From positions 62,001 through 126,000 of the forward strand of contig NZ_JAFCKP010000007.1 of NCBI RefSeq assembly GCF_018130245.1: DNA of 64,000 bases, given 5' to 3'. Source of the stretch: Bradyrhizobium sp. SZCCT0231 (GTDB lineage Bacteria > Pseudomonadota > Alphaproteobacteria > Rhizobiales > Xanthobacteraceae). Made by a program: the position numbers and the translations under genes. This document shows, piece after piece, positions 8,407 through 16,189 of this stretch. The notes beneath the pieces were generated by a model that saw only the letters and a program-made list of their open reading frames with translations, was not told the origin of the DNA and ran no database searches. The stretch's first letter is position 1, and every line of letters starts with the position of its first letter.

Positions 8407-9116
8407 AGAAACTGCTTCGCAATACGCTGCGAAGCAGCTTCGTTCAGCGTGCCGTCGGGGTCCTGGCGGCCGAATATCTGCGTCTGGTCTGGCGGACCAA
8501 CACCTTCACGTTCGATCCGCCCGACGTCTATGAGCGCGTCGAGCCGCAGATCCCCGCCATCTTTGCCTTCTGGCACGGCCAGCATTTCCTCACGCCCTTC
8601 ATCAAGAACAAGGACTGGTACAAGGCCAGGGTCCTGATCTCCCGGCATCGCGACGGCGAGTTCAACGCCATCGCCGCCGAGCGGCTCGGCATCGGCACGA
8701 TCAGAGGTTCCGGCGACCATGGCGGCGCGTTTCACCGTAAAGGTGGCGTCGGCGCCTTCAAGGAAATGGTGCGGACGCTCCAGGACGGCTGTAATGTCGC
8801 GCTGACCGCCGATGTCCCCAAGCGCTCGCGCGTGGCAGGGCTCGGCATCATCATGCTGGCACGGGAATCGGGACGGCCGATCATGCCTTTCGCGATGGCG
8901 ACCAGCCGCTTCGTCCGGCTCAAGAACTGGGACCGCACCACCATCAATTTGCCATTCGGGCGGGGCGCATTGGTCGGCATCAAGGAAATCCACGTTCCCG
9001 CCGATGCCGACGCCGCCATGATGGAAGCGCTGCGGCAGGAGCTCGAGGATACGCTGAACGAGGCGACCCGGCGCGCCTATGCGCAGCTCGGCCGCCCGGG
9101 ACCGGAAGATGCCTAA
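8403..9116 (+). CDS. DUF374-family lysophospholipid acyltransferase-like protein
   Basis: The product has 237 aa. A likely N-terminal membrane-associated helix is followed by IFAFWHGQHFLTPF (about 53-66) and LISRHRDGE (about 78-86), typical of DUF374 acyltransferase relatives. RGSGDHGG and the Asp-Val-Pro block (LTADVPKRSRVAGLGIIMLA) follow. In rhizobia such genes beside waaA are thought to add acyl groups to lipid A or its precursors. The start is a TTG at 8403 overlapping the upstream stop; the end overlaps waaA by 8 nt. Confidence 0.85.
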   Translation: MKKLLRNTLRSSFVQRAVGVLAAEYLRLVWRTNTFTFDPPDVYERVEPQIPAIFAFWHGQHFLTPFIKNKDWYKARVLISRHRDGEFNAIAAERLGIGTIRGSGDHGGAFHRKGGVGAFKEMVRTLQDGCNVALTADVPKRSRVAGLGIIMLARESGRPIMPFAMATSRFVRLKNWDRTTINLPFGRGALVGIKEIHVPADADAAMMEALRQELEDTLNEATRRAYAQLGRPGPEDA

Positions 9117-10425
9117 ATCGCTACCCATTGCGCTGCCGATCACGCTGCGGATGTACCGGCGCCTGGCCTCCGGCCTGATCCCGCTTGCGCCTGCGCTGAT
9201 CAAGCGGCGGCTGAAGCAGGGCAAGGAGGATCCCGCGCGCGTCGGCGAACGGCGCGGCCTGTCCCGCGACGTGCGGCCGCACGGCCCGCTGGTCTGGATT
9301 CACGGCGCCAGCGTCGGCGAGGTGCTGGCTGCGGCGGCGCTGATCGAGCGCCTGCGCGATCTCAACCTGCGCATCCTGCTCACCTCGGGCACGGTCACCT
9401 CGGCGGCGGTGGTGGCAAAGCGTTTTCCGCCCGACGTCATCCATCAATACGTGCCGTATGACTCGCCGCGCTATGTCGCGCGCTTCCTCGATCACTGGAA
9501 GCCATCGCTGGCGCTGTTCATCGAATCCGACCTGTGGCCGAACCTGATCCTCGCCGGCGCGGCGCGCCGCGTGCCGATGGTGCTGATCAACGGGCGGATG
9601 TCGCCGCGTTCCTTCCCGCGCTGGCGGCGCATGCATGGCACCATCTCGGCGTTGCTGTCGCGGTTCGACATTTGCCTCGCGCAGTCGAAGATTGATGCCG
9701 AACGCTTCTCCGCACTCGGCGGCCGCGACGTCGTCATCACGGGCAATCTCAAGCTCGACGTGCCGGCGCCGCCGGCCGACCCCGCCAAGCTCGAACGGCT
9801 GATGGCGATGACGCGCGGGCGCCCGATCATCGTCGCGGCCTCGACCCATCCGGGCGAGGACGAGATGCTGGTCGCGGCGCATCGCAGCCTCGTCGGTTTC
9901 TTCCCTCAGCTTCTCACCGTGATCGTGCCGCGGCATCCGGATCGCGGCTCCTCGATCGCTGGCCTGATCACGGCATCCGGCCTGAAGCCGGCATTGCGCT
10001 CGCGCGAGGAGCTGCCGACGGCCACGACCGACGTCTATGTTGCCGACACCATGGGCGAGCTCGGCTTGTTCTACCGTCTCTCGGCAATCGTGTTCATGGG
10101 TGGATCGCTGATCCACCATGGCGGCCAGAACCCGATCGAGGCGGTCAAGCTGGGCGCCGCGATCGTCCATGGTCCGCACGTGTTCAATTTCACCGACGTC
10201 TACGAGGCGCTCGATGCGAGCGGCGGGGCGCGGCAGGCCGACACGCAGGAGGCGCTGGTCAAGCAGCTCGGTCTGCTTCTGGCCGAGCCGACGGTGCGCG
10301 ACAAGATGCAACGTGCAGCCTCGGGCGTGGTCGAGCAGCTTGGCGGTGCGCTCGATCGCACCATGACCGCGCTCGAGCCGTATCTGTTGCAGTTGCGGAT
10401 CGAGATGGGGGCCGCAAATGCGTGA
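9109..10425 (+). CDS. waaA: 3-deoxy-D-manno-octulosonic acid (Kdo) transferase
   Basis: The 438-aa membrane-anchored glycosyltransferase adds Kdo to lipid IVA. The N-terminal hydrophobic segment precedes WIHGASVGEV (about 63-72), whose Glu is the predicted catalytic base in this family. C-terminal nucleotide-sugar binding motifs include RHPDRG and the GGSLIHHGGQNPIEAVKLGA block followed by HVFNFTDVY. The ATG at 9109 lies within the end of the acyltransferase gene. The end overlaps lpxK by 8 nt. Confidence 0.95.
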   Translation: MPKSLPIALPITLRMYRRLASGLIPLAPALIKRRLKQGKEDPARVGERRGLSRDVRPHGPLVWIHGASVGEVLAAAALIERLRDLNLRILLTSGTVTSAAVVAKRFPPDVIHQYVPYDSPRYVARFLDHWKPSLALFIESDLWPNLILAGAARRVPMVLINGRMSPRSFPRWRRMHGTISALLSRFDICLAQSKIDAERFSALGGRDVVITGNLKLDVPAPPADPAKLERLMAMTRGRPIIVAASTHPGEDEMLVAAHRSLVGFFPQLLTVIVPRHPDRGSSIAGLITASGLKPALRSREELPTATTDVYVADTMGELGLFYRLSAIVFMGGSLIHHGGQNPIEAVKLGAAIVHGPHVFNFTDVYEALDASGGARQADTQEALVKQLGLLLAEPTVRDKMQRAASGVVEQLGGALDRTMTALEPYLLQLRIEMGAANA

Positions 10426-11434
10426 GCCGGCCTTCTGGTACCGGCCACGTTCTCCGCTTTCGCACGTCCTTGGTCCCCTGGGTGCGCTCTACGGCGCGAT
10501 CACCGCACGGCGCATGCTGCGCCAAGGCGTGGACGCCGGCATCCCCGTGATCTGCGTCGGCAATTACCATGTCGGCGGCGCCGGCAAGACACCGACCGTG
10601 CTGGCGTTGACCAAGCTGTTGCGCGAGCTCGGCGAGACGCCGGTGGTGCTCAGCCGCGGCTATGGCGGGCGCCTGAAGGGCCCGGTGATGGTCGACCGCG
10701 CACGTCACACTGCGGCCGATGTCGGCGACGAGCCCCTGATGATGGCGCGCGACGTCCCGGTCGCCGTCGCGCGCGACCGCCTCGACGGCGTCGTGCTCGC
10801 GAAATCGCAGGCTGCCACCGTGATCCTGATGGATGACGGTTTCCAGAATCCTGGTCTGTTCAAGGACGCCTCGCTGATCGTGATCGACAGCGAGCGCGGC
10901 CTCGGCAACGGCAAGGTGTTTCCCGCAGGCCCCCTGCGCGCACCGCTCGAGGCGCAGCTCGCGCGCACCGACGCGCTGGTGCTGATCGGCGATGGCCGTG
11001 CCGCCAACGATGTCGCGGCCGAGCTTGCCAAGCGCGACAAGCCCGAGCTGCGCGCGCGCCTGAAGCCGGTTGCTGCATCGCTCGCGCAGCTGCTCGGCAA
11101 GCGGGTCTTCGCCTTCGCGGGCATCGGCGATCCCGGCCGCTTCTTCCGCACCCTGCGTGCGAGCGGCATCGAGGTCGCGCGCACGCGCGCCTTCGCCGAC
11201 CACCACATGTTTTCGCAAGACGAGATCGCAGCGCTCGCAGCGGATGCTCAGCGCGAGCAGCTCACGCTGGTGACGACGGAGAAAGACCTTGCACGCCTGC
11301 GCGGCCGCGAAGGCGTGCCTGATGGCATCGTGCCGTTCGCCGTTCAGCTCGAATTCGATGAACCGGCAAAGCTGCGGCAACTGATCAGCTATCATCTGTA
11401 CAAGGCGCGCGAGCGAAGGTTTTCCGCGCGATGA
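10418..11434 (+). CDS. lpxK: Tetraacyldisaccharide 4'-kinase
   Basis: LpxK phosphorylates the 4' position of the lipid A disaccharide at the inner membrane. The 338-aa product shows the P-loop VGNYHVGGAGKTPT (47-60), the downstream VLSRGYGGRLKGP and DEPLMMA blocks, the MDDGFQNP segment, and FADHHMFSQDEIA followed by TLVTTEKDLARL, all typical of LpxK. The ATG at 10418 overlaps the waaA stop. It is the last gene of the operon and is followed by a palindromic repeat. Confidence 0.95.
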   Translation: MREPAFWYRPRSPLSHVLGPLGALYGAITARRMLRQGVDAGIPVICVGNYHVGGAGKTPTVLALTKLLRELGETPVVLSRGYGGRLKGPVMVDRARHTAADVGDEPLMMARDVPVAVARDRLDGVVLAKSQAATVILMDDGFQNPGLFKDASLIVIDSERGLGNGKVFPAGPLRAPLEAQLARTDALVLIGDGRAANDVAAELAKRDKPELRARLKPVAASLAQLLGKRVFAFAGIGDPGRFFRTLRASGIEVARTRAFADHHMFSQDEIAALAADAQREQLTLVTTEKDLARLRGREGVPDGIVPFAVQLEFDEPAKLRQLISYHLYKARERRFSAR

Positions 11435-11437
11435 TCT

Positions 11438-11530
11438 CGTAGGGTGGGCAAAGCGCAAGCGTGCCCACGTCTTTGCTAATCGCGCGGGCGGTGGGCACGG
11501 CGCGAAGAGCGCGCCTTTGCCCACCCTACG
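11438..11530. repeat. Family A palindromic intergenic repeat, copy 2
   Basis: The element begins CGTAGGGTGGGCAAAGCGCA and ends with the inverted copy CCCACCCTACG, only 3 nt after the lpxK stop. Unlike the other copies it lies between co-directional genes. It probably ends the lipid A operon transcript. Confidence 0.88.
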
Positions 11531-11532
11531 GC

Positions 11533-11566
11533 GCTGCGCTCATGTCAAAGTCAGAGCCATGCCTGC
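11533..11566 (+). repeat. Direct repeat, left copy, flanking the GYD gene
   Basis: This 34-nt unit beginning GCTGCGCTCATGTCAAAGTC recurs at 12152-12185 with three mismatches. The two copies frame the GYD-domain gene. The rest of the 337-nt gap between lpxK and that gene holds only this and the family A repeat. Confidence 0.75.
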
Positions 11567-11771
11567 CGGCAAATCCTCTTCCGCGCGTCGGAGAGTTGAT
11601 GTAGCGTCGCGTGAGAGCCGTCACCGGGACGTGCCGAACTCCCGGCAATCATCGACGGCGTTGATGCCCACGGCGGGCAACGTATCTTCATCATGTCAGG
11701 TGCAGCGGCCGTTACGACCAGTTCGGAACGGCACTGAGAACTATTGCCAACAGTTCAGAGGAGAACATGCC

Positions 11772-12107
11772 ATGCATTTTTGCCTCACCGGACAATACAC
11801 GCCACGCTCTCTCAATGCCATTTTGGAGAATCCCACGACCAATCGCCAGGAGGCAGCTCGAAAACTCATCGAAGCGGCCGGCGGAAAGCTGGTCTCGATG
11901 TACAGCGTTGCGGTCGACGGCCCTGGCGTCTTGGTTATTTTCGATGTGCCTGATCCCAGTGCGGCTCCGGCCATTTCCGGCCTGACCGTCGCGGCAGGCA
12001 CCCTGCAGGACGTGAAACTGGTCCGGTTGTTCACGCAGGACGAGATCAAGCAGGTCCGCCAGAATGCGGTGAAGCTGCGTTCTTCGTATAGCCCGCCTGG
12101 AAGCTGA
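11772..12107 (+). CDS. GYD-domain protein
   Basis: The 111-aa product starts MHFCLTGQYTPRSLNAIL and contains AARKLIEAAGGKLVSMY and a GPGVLVIFDVPD segment, the pattern of the GYD family (small ferredoxin-like-fold proteins, function unknown). The ATG at 11772 has AGGAGA about 10 nt upstream. A near-identical 34-nt direct repeat lies on each side of the gene, so it may sit in a duplicated or inserted segment. Confidence 0.85.
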   Translation: MHFCLTGQYTPRSLNAILENPTTNRQEAARKLIEAAGGKLVSMYSVAVDGPGVLVIFDVPDPSAAPAISGLTVAAGTLQDVKLVRLFTQDEIKQVRQNAVKLRSSYSPPGS

Positions 12108-12151
12108 GATCCGGATCCAAAGCGCCGCCGCCGCAGTCGGACGACGCGGCG

Positions 12152-12185
12152 GCTGCGCTCATGTCAAAGTCATAACCATGTCTGC
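12152..12185 (+). repeat. Direct repeat, right copy, flanking the GYD gene
   Basis: This is the second copy of the 34-nt unit at 11533-11566, with 31 of 34 positions identical. It ends just before the small minus-strand gene at 12206-12292. Confidence 0.75.
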
Positions 12186-12205
12186 AACGAGGTGACGGGT
12201 CATGC

Positions 12206-12292
12206 TCACCACGCCCCGACGGCCATCAATCCGACAATGGTGAGGCACGACATGCAGGCCACGATGACAGTGTAGCATTCGGGTGTATTCAT
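12206..12292 (-). CDS. Predicted 28-aa membrane peptide
   Basis: A very short frame encodes a peptide that starts MNTPECYTVIVACMSCLTIV and ends GLMAVGAW before a TGA. After six polar residues it is one hydrophobic helix of about 20 residues with three Cys. The case for translation is the ribosome binding site: GGGAGA lies 5 nt upstream of the ATG. Such tiny single-span proteins are easily missed; function is unknown. No homology could be tested. Confidence 0.5.
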   Translation of the reverse strand: MNTPECYTVIVACMSCLTIVGLMAVGAW

Positions 12293-12379
12293 CGCTGTCT
12301 CCCAAACTGTTGCCAATTGCTTGGTCACTGCTACGCGGGAGTGATGGTTAGGTAGTGATCGTTCGGTCTTGGGGCCGCT

Positions 12380-12559
12380 TCAATGCGGCATGCCGTGACC
12401 GGTCTGTGCGTCCGTTCTCTCATCGTCACCCTGCTTCGCAGGATGATGATCCGCTTCGAGAGTTTCGAAGCGCTCGGCTGCGATCAGAAGCTGTTTGCGC
12501 ATTTCAGCGAGACGGGCGCGGCAATATTCACGATAGAGCAGGTCGAAAATGGCGGGCAT
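12380..12559 (-). CDS. Small hypothetical protein, 59 aa
   Basis: The product begins MPAIFDLLYREYCRARLAEM and continues as a charged helix (RKQLLIAAERFETLEADHHP), ending in a His/Asp/Gly-rich tail. A GGGGGT run lies 6 nt upstream of the ATG at 12559, better placed than for the start four codons earlier. The amphipathic, compositionally normal sequence suggests a real small protein. Function unknown; it neighbours the 28-aa membrane peptide on the same strand. Confidence 0.55.
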   Translation of the reverse strand: MPAIFDLLYREYCRARLAEMRKQLLIAAERFETLEADHHPAKQGDDERTDAQTGHGMPH

Positions 12560-12970
12560 GATCACCCCCATCGCTTGATTGTCGATTTACAGATATTCCA
12601 TCGCGAATTTTCAAGGTGACGGTAGCCCGTCAGATGGCTCTTCGATATGAGCCCGTTCACAGACCGCGCCAATTCCAACGCTCGATGGCTGTTTGGTTGA
12701 CCTGATCGTCTGTGCGATAAAAAGAACAGGGCCAATGACCTAACATGCACTATAGCAGCCCTTTGTTTCACCAAGACTTCGTCAAACAACTTAAGGGCGC
12801 CGAACCGCAGCAAAGAATCCAACCACAGCGCGAAATGAATAACTACGGAGTGCACGCACTGTTCGGTGCAAGCGGACCGCGACGGCGGAGATCATTTCGT
12901 CGTGAACCTGGCGGTCACGTACGTGCTCATCGCTGTCTTGTCGAGGCAGCCGAGCGGCCTGTTCACGCAT
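12560..12970. other. Intergenic region without a supported gene
   Basis: This 411-nt stretch contains only weak frames (a 91-codon plus-strand and a 97-codon minus-strand one) without good ribosome binding sites or protein-like composition. It is less GC-rich than its surroundings. No repeat family or terminator was seen. Confidence 0.5.
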
Positions 12971-13348
12971 TCAGCTCGGGAAGCATGCCCGGGCGGTCAG
13001 CGTCAGCGGGGACAGATTGAGAATCTGCGGAAACTCGAATGAATAACTCGCGGTGACCTGGTTGCCGCATGTTGGCGTGGAATAGGTGAATGTGTCCGCC
13101 GGGAGTGTGAGGCCGAACGCCTGCTGTGCAGCGTAATTCGTTATCGCGCTGCTGCTTGGACACAGCGTGCTGTTGACGGTCGCGCAACGCGCCGCCATTT
13201 CGCTTCCGTGCTGAAGCCCCAGCTGGGTCCAGAACAAGAGTCCGCATTCGATGATCCCGAATATGAACAGGAAGAACGCGGGAGCGGTCAGTGCAAATTC
13301 CAATGCCGACGCGCCCCGAGTGTCGCGCCACAATGCCGTGGGTTTCAC
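12971..13348 (-). CDS. TadE-like pilus assembly protein (second)
   Basis: The 125-aa product has the TadE-type N-terminus: a short cytoplasmic head, then RGASALEFALTAPAFFLFIF, in which the Glu of ALEFAL is the conserved residue of TadE/TadG pseudopilins, within a single hydrophobic helix. The rest is an extracytoplasmic domain with four Cys. I chose the GTG at 13348, which overlaps the stop of the upstream TadE gene (GTGA). It is the last gene of a TadG-TadE-TadE trio. Confidence 0.85.
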   Translation of the reverse strand: MKPTALWRDTRGASALEFALTAPAFFLFIFGIIECGLLFWTQLGLQHGSEMAARCATVNSTLCPSSSAITNYAAQQAFGLTLPADTFTYSTPTCGNQVTASYSFEFPQILNLSPLTLTARACFPS

Positions 13349-13848
13349 TGCAGCCTCGCAGTGGACTGCGCGGTGTAAGTGTATGTTGCCGCCACGATCT
13401 GATAGTCGATGATCGTATAGTACGTCGCTCGCGCCGAGACCGTCGTATATGTTCCGGCCTGCGCGCCGCCGGTGCAGACCGTTCCGCAGGTGGTGGCACT
13501 GACTCCCGCACTCGTCGGACATCCGCAAAACTTGACCGGCGGAGGTGAAGCGGTGATGTTCGTCGCGCTGGTGGCACTTGCGACGGCGTTCGCGATGCCG
13601 CTCGTGTCGAAGCCGCGCGCAATCGCGTACTGGGCTCCCGCTTGCGCGGCATTTTCGATCTGCATCTTGCGATAGAGGGCAAGCCCGATGTCCGTGACCG
13701 AGACGACCATCAGAGACAGCAGGGGAATCAGAATCGCGAATTCGGCCGCCGCGACGCCCCGTTGATCGCCGGCAGCGACGCGCACGTGCCGCGCCAGAGA
13801 ACCGAGCAATCGACGGCCAAACTTGGATGAGAAATTCTGGATTTGCAT
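13345..13848 (-). CDS. TadE-like pilus assembly protein (first)
   Basis: The 167-aa product has RGVAAAEFAILIPLLSLMVV near residue 30, the TadE signature with the conserved Glu, followed by a soluble domain ending in aromatic/Thr-rich strands (ATYYTIIDYQIVAATYTYTA). A Cys cluster (KFCGCPTSAG, TTCGTVC) is unusual. GGAGCG is directly upstream of the ATG at 13848. It follows the tadG-like gene by 11 nt and overlaps the next tadE gene by 4 nt. Confidence 0.85.
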   Translation of the reverse strand: MQIQNFSSKFGRRLLGSLARHVRVAAGDQRGVAAAEFAILIPLLSLMVVSVTDIGLALYRKMQIENAAQAGAQYAIARGFDTSGIANAVASATSATNITASPPPVKFCGCPTSAGVSATTCGTVCTGGAQAGTYTTVSARATYYTIIDYQIVAATYTYTAQSTARLQ

Positions 13849-13859
13849 CGCTCCAAACC

Positions 13860-15155
13860 TCACTCGACGAGCTGCGCGGTTTGCGAACCTATCGTCGCGG
13901 TGCCGAGCGCGGTGCAATTGACCTGCAGGTTCGACGTGCCGCTGAACGTCAACGTATCCGCGATGATCTTGGTGCAGGATGTGCTGGTGCCGTTGCCGCC
14001 GCTGAAGCTGAGGTTGGCCTTTGGCAGGTAGATGGCACCGCCGAAATTCTGCGTGCTGCCGCCGGTGAGATTGAAAGCCGTCCCGGCCGGCATGTTGCGG
14101 TCGCCGTACATGACGATGCCCTTCATCGGGCCGCTGGTCGGCCCGGTCAGGTCGACGGTGGCGTTGCTGCCGATTGAGGCGCTACCCCAGTCGCTTCCCG
14201 AGCCCGTAAACACCAGGGTGACGCCGCTGCCGGTGATGGTGGCATTTCCGGCGACGCTCAGGCTGGCCCCGTCCAGATAGTAGATGCCTGGATTGAGGTT
14301 CAGCACTGCGCCGGCATTGACCGTGATGCTGCCCATGTAGCAGCCGGGGTCGAGCGAGTTTGTTTTTCCGTTGGCGTTGACCGTGATCCTGGCATTGCTG
14401 CAACTCGGCCTCGCAGGCGGAGAGACGTCGGCGTAGGGATCGGCGACAGGTGCTATGTGCGTCTTGATACCGTTGGCCGCCGTGATGCTGCTCGCACCGG
14501 AGACGTCGCCAACCACTCCGACCTGGTTCGCCGCGACCGAGGCGCTGCCGGCGACGTTGAGCGAGGGGCTTGCGCTCGAGTTGCTGTAGAGATTGCACTT
14601 GATCAGGTTGAGCTGGTTGCCGCCGCTAACGTTGACAGCGGGACTTGCGCTCGAATTGAGCGCAAGTACGCATCCCGTCCCGGAGTTGGGCAGGGCGACC
14701 GAGCGTGCGGTGATGCGTACGGGATCCGAGCCGAACAAAGCCGATAGCAGCCGGCGCTGCGGTTGACTGACGATGACTTCGATGGCCTGCGAGTTCGACG
14801 CATGATTGCCTGTTTTTGGTGGCTGATTCACCGCGACCGCGACGTCGTTCGCCCCGTCGGTGTAACCGTAATTTGCTGCAACCGCTTTGGCTTCGGGCAA
14901 GGGGTCGGCGCCTGCACTCGCAGCCGTCGCAGCGCTGACCGCGCCAGAGTCTGCTGCGCTCTGCATGTTCTTGTGTTTGTAGTACCACCAGCCGACTTCC
15001 GTTCCGAGGCCGGCGGTGCCGACCAGGACCGGCATGAGCAGCGCAGAAATGAGCACGTAGCTGCCCGACTCGTCTCGGATGAACCGTTCGAGCAAATGCT
15101 CCTTTGAGCTCGAAGGTGCACCGAACGAACGGCTGAAAGTTCTCCGGAGGTCCAT
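13860..15155 (-). CDS. TadG-like pilus assembly protein
   Basis: The 431-aa product has an N-terminal segment GSYVLISALLMPVLVGTAGL that anchors the protein, followed by EVGWWYYKHKNMQSAADSGA, the typical TadG/TadE-type junction. The large remainder is Ser/Gly/Asn-rich with repeated units (two NSSASP copies; ITVNA-type strand repeats), suggesting an extracellular beta-solenoid-like domain. AGGA is upstream of the ATG at 15155. No tadABC, cpaA or secretin genes are nearby, so this trio is an orphan part of a Flp/Tad-like system. Confidence 0.85.
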   Translation of the reverse strand: MDLRRTFSRSFGAPSSSKEHLLERFIRDESGSYVLISALLMPVLVGTAGLGTEVGWWYYKHKNMQSAADSGAVSAATAASAGADPLPEAKAVAANYGYTDGANDVAVAVNQPPKTGNHASNSQAIEVIVSQPQRRLLSALFGSDPVRITARSVALPNSGTGCVLALNSSASPAVNVSGGNQLNLIKCNLYSNSSASPSLNVAGSASVAANQVGVVGDVSGASSITAANGIKTHIAPVADPYADVSPPARPSCSNARITVNANGKTNSLDPGCYMGSITVNAGAVLNLNPGIYYLDGASLSVAGNATITGSGVTLVFTGSGSDWGSASIGSNATVDLTGPTSGPMKGIVMYGDRNMPAGTAFNLTGGSTQNFGGAIYLPKANLSFSGGNGTSTSCTKIIADTLTFSGTSNLQVNCTALGTATIGSQTAQLVE

Positions 15156-15312
15156 GCGTTCCTGCCCGATTGCCACTTTATCCCGAGGTAGTGTGGTGCG
15201 GGCCGGCTTAAATGGGCCCCAATGGAAGCCGGACAATTTTAAACATCGGCGAACATTCAGCCGGCATTCATGGCCGCAATCTTATCGATGAAGCCGCGTT
15301 CAGGAGAGTCAG

Positions 15313-15618
15313 ATGAAATTGCGGTGTGCAATTCTTACCGCCAGCCTCATGTGTCTGCCGGTTTTGCCCGCCCTCGCGCAGACCGCCCCGCCGCCTTCAG
15401 CTCCGACCGCCACCGTCGTGGTTCCCGCGACCAAGCGCATGACGTGTCTCGCCACCACGGCAAGCCTGAAAGGGCAGGACAAGCGCGATCAGCTGCAGCT
15501 CTGCCTGGCGCAGGCGCGGGTGGATTGCCTGAAGCAGGCGATCGATCAGAAGGTCGTCGGCGAGGCGCGCAAAAGCGCGATCAGGAATTGCGTGGGCGGA
15601 GATGCCACGGAGCAGTGA
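15313..15618 (+). CDS. Small exported protein, PsiF-like in part
   Basis: The 101-aa product has a signal peptide (to about residue 22, VLPALAQ), a Pro/Ala-rich linker and a mature part with three regularly placed Cys (MTCLAT, QLCLAQARVDCLKQA) and a last one in IRNCVGG. The Lys/Asp/Cys spacing recalls the PsiF repeat of small periplasmic proteins. AGGAG lies 7 nt upstream of the ATG. It is divergent from the tadG-like gene and convergent with the DUF2093-like gene. Confidence 0.78.
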   Translation: MKLRCAILTASLMCLPVLPALAQTAPPPSAPTATVVVPATKRMTCLATTASLKGQDKRDQLQLCLAQARVDCLKQAIDQKVVGEARKSAIRNCVGGDATEQ

Positions 15619-15630
15619 ACAAGTGCGATG

Positions 15631-15748
15631 CCGCAGGGTGGGCAAAGCGAAGTCTCGTAGGGTGGGCAAAGGCGCAAAGCGCCGTGCCCACCATCTCTTC
15701 GCAATCGAGACGACCAAGGTGGGCACGCTTCGCTTTGCCCACCCTACG
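15631..15748. repeat. Family A palindromic intergenic repeat, copy 3 (with an extra half)
   Basis: A full element runs from 15656 (CGTAGGGTGGGCAAAGGCGC) to 15748 (TTTGCCCACCCTACG). A partial left end, GCAGGGTGGGCAAAGCGAAG, precedes it at 15633, giving a one-and-a-half copy. It lies between convergent genes. Confidence 0.88.
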
Positions 15749-15769
15749 CGAGTTACGAGAGCCGAGGGA

Positions 15770-15994
15770 TCACGGCTGCTTCAATGCTCCGGGAAAGTGC
15801 CGCTGCAGCACCGCGTCGGGCGTGGCGTAGGCCTCCTGCAAATCCACGCTCCAGTACTTCAGCTCGTCGAGCGGGATGCGCGTGTCGGTGATCGCGCAGC
15901 GTACGAAGGTCCCCGGCGAGATCACGCGGAAATCGCCATCGAGATACTGCACCTGCGCTTCGCCATGGCCCGAGGGGCCGAACTTGTTCAGCAC
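15770..15994 (-). CDS. DUF2093-like small protein
   Basis: The 74-aa product contains VQYLDGDFRVISPGTFVRCA and IPLDELKYWSVDLQEAYATP, which match my memory of DUF2093, a small alphaproteobacterial family of unknown function. I start it at the GTG at 15994 (reading LNKFGPSGHGEA next), which lies about 10 nt after GGAGAC. A longer in-frame extension to 16507 runs antisense to the hydrolase gene and is not believable. Confidence 0.82.
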   Translation of the reverse strand: MLNKFGPSGHGEAQVQYLDGDFRVISPGTFVRCAITDTRIPLDELKYWSVDLQEAYATPDAVLQRHFPGALKQP

Positions 15995-16189
15995 GGTCGA
16001 AAGTCTCCGCGGAAGGCCTCTCCTTGGAAAACCTTGGGAGGGCACGATGTGTCGGACGGGATGTAGCATAGATAGGGTGGCTTGTCCGCCCGTTAAACCC
16101 ACCGGTTTGTGATGTTTTGCCGCCGTTTTAGCGTGATAGTGCTTCAGCCGAAGGATCGCTGGTTCCGGCGCCTCCTGCGGCAGAGTCCG

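Noticed and set aside
12745-13020. 91-codon plus-strand frame
   Set aside because: No ribosome binding site; the second half is antisense to a TadE gene and the composition is not protein-like.
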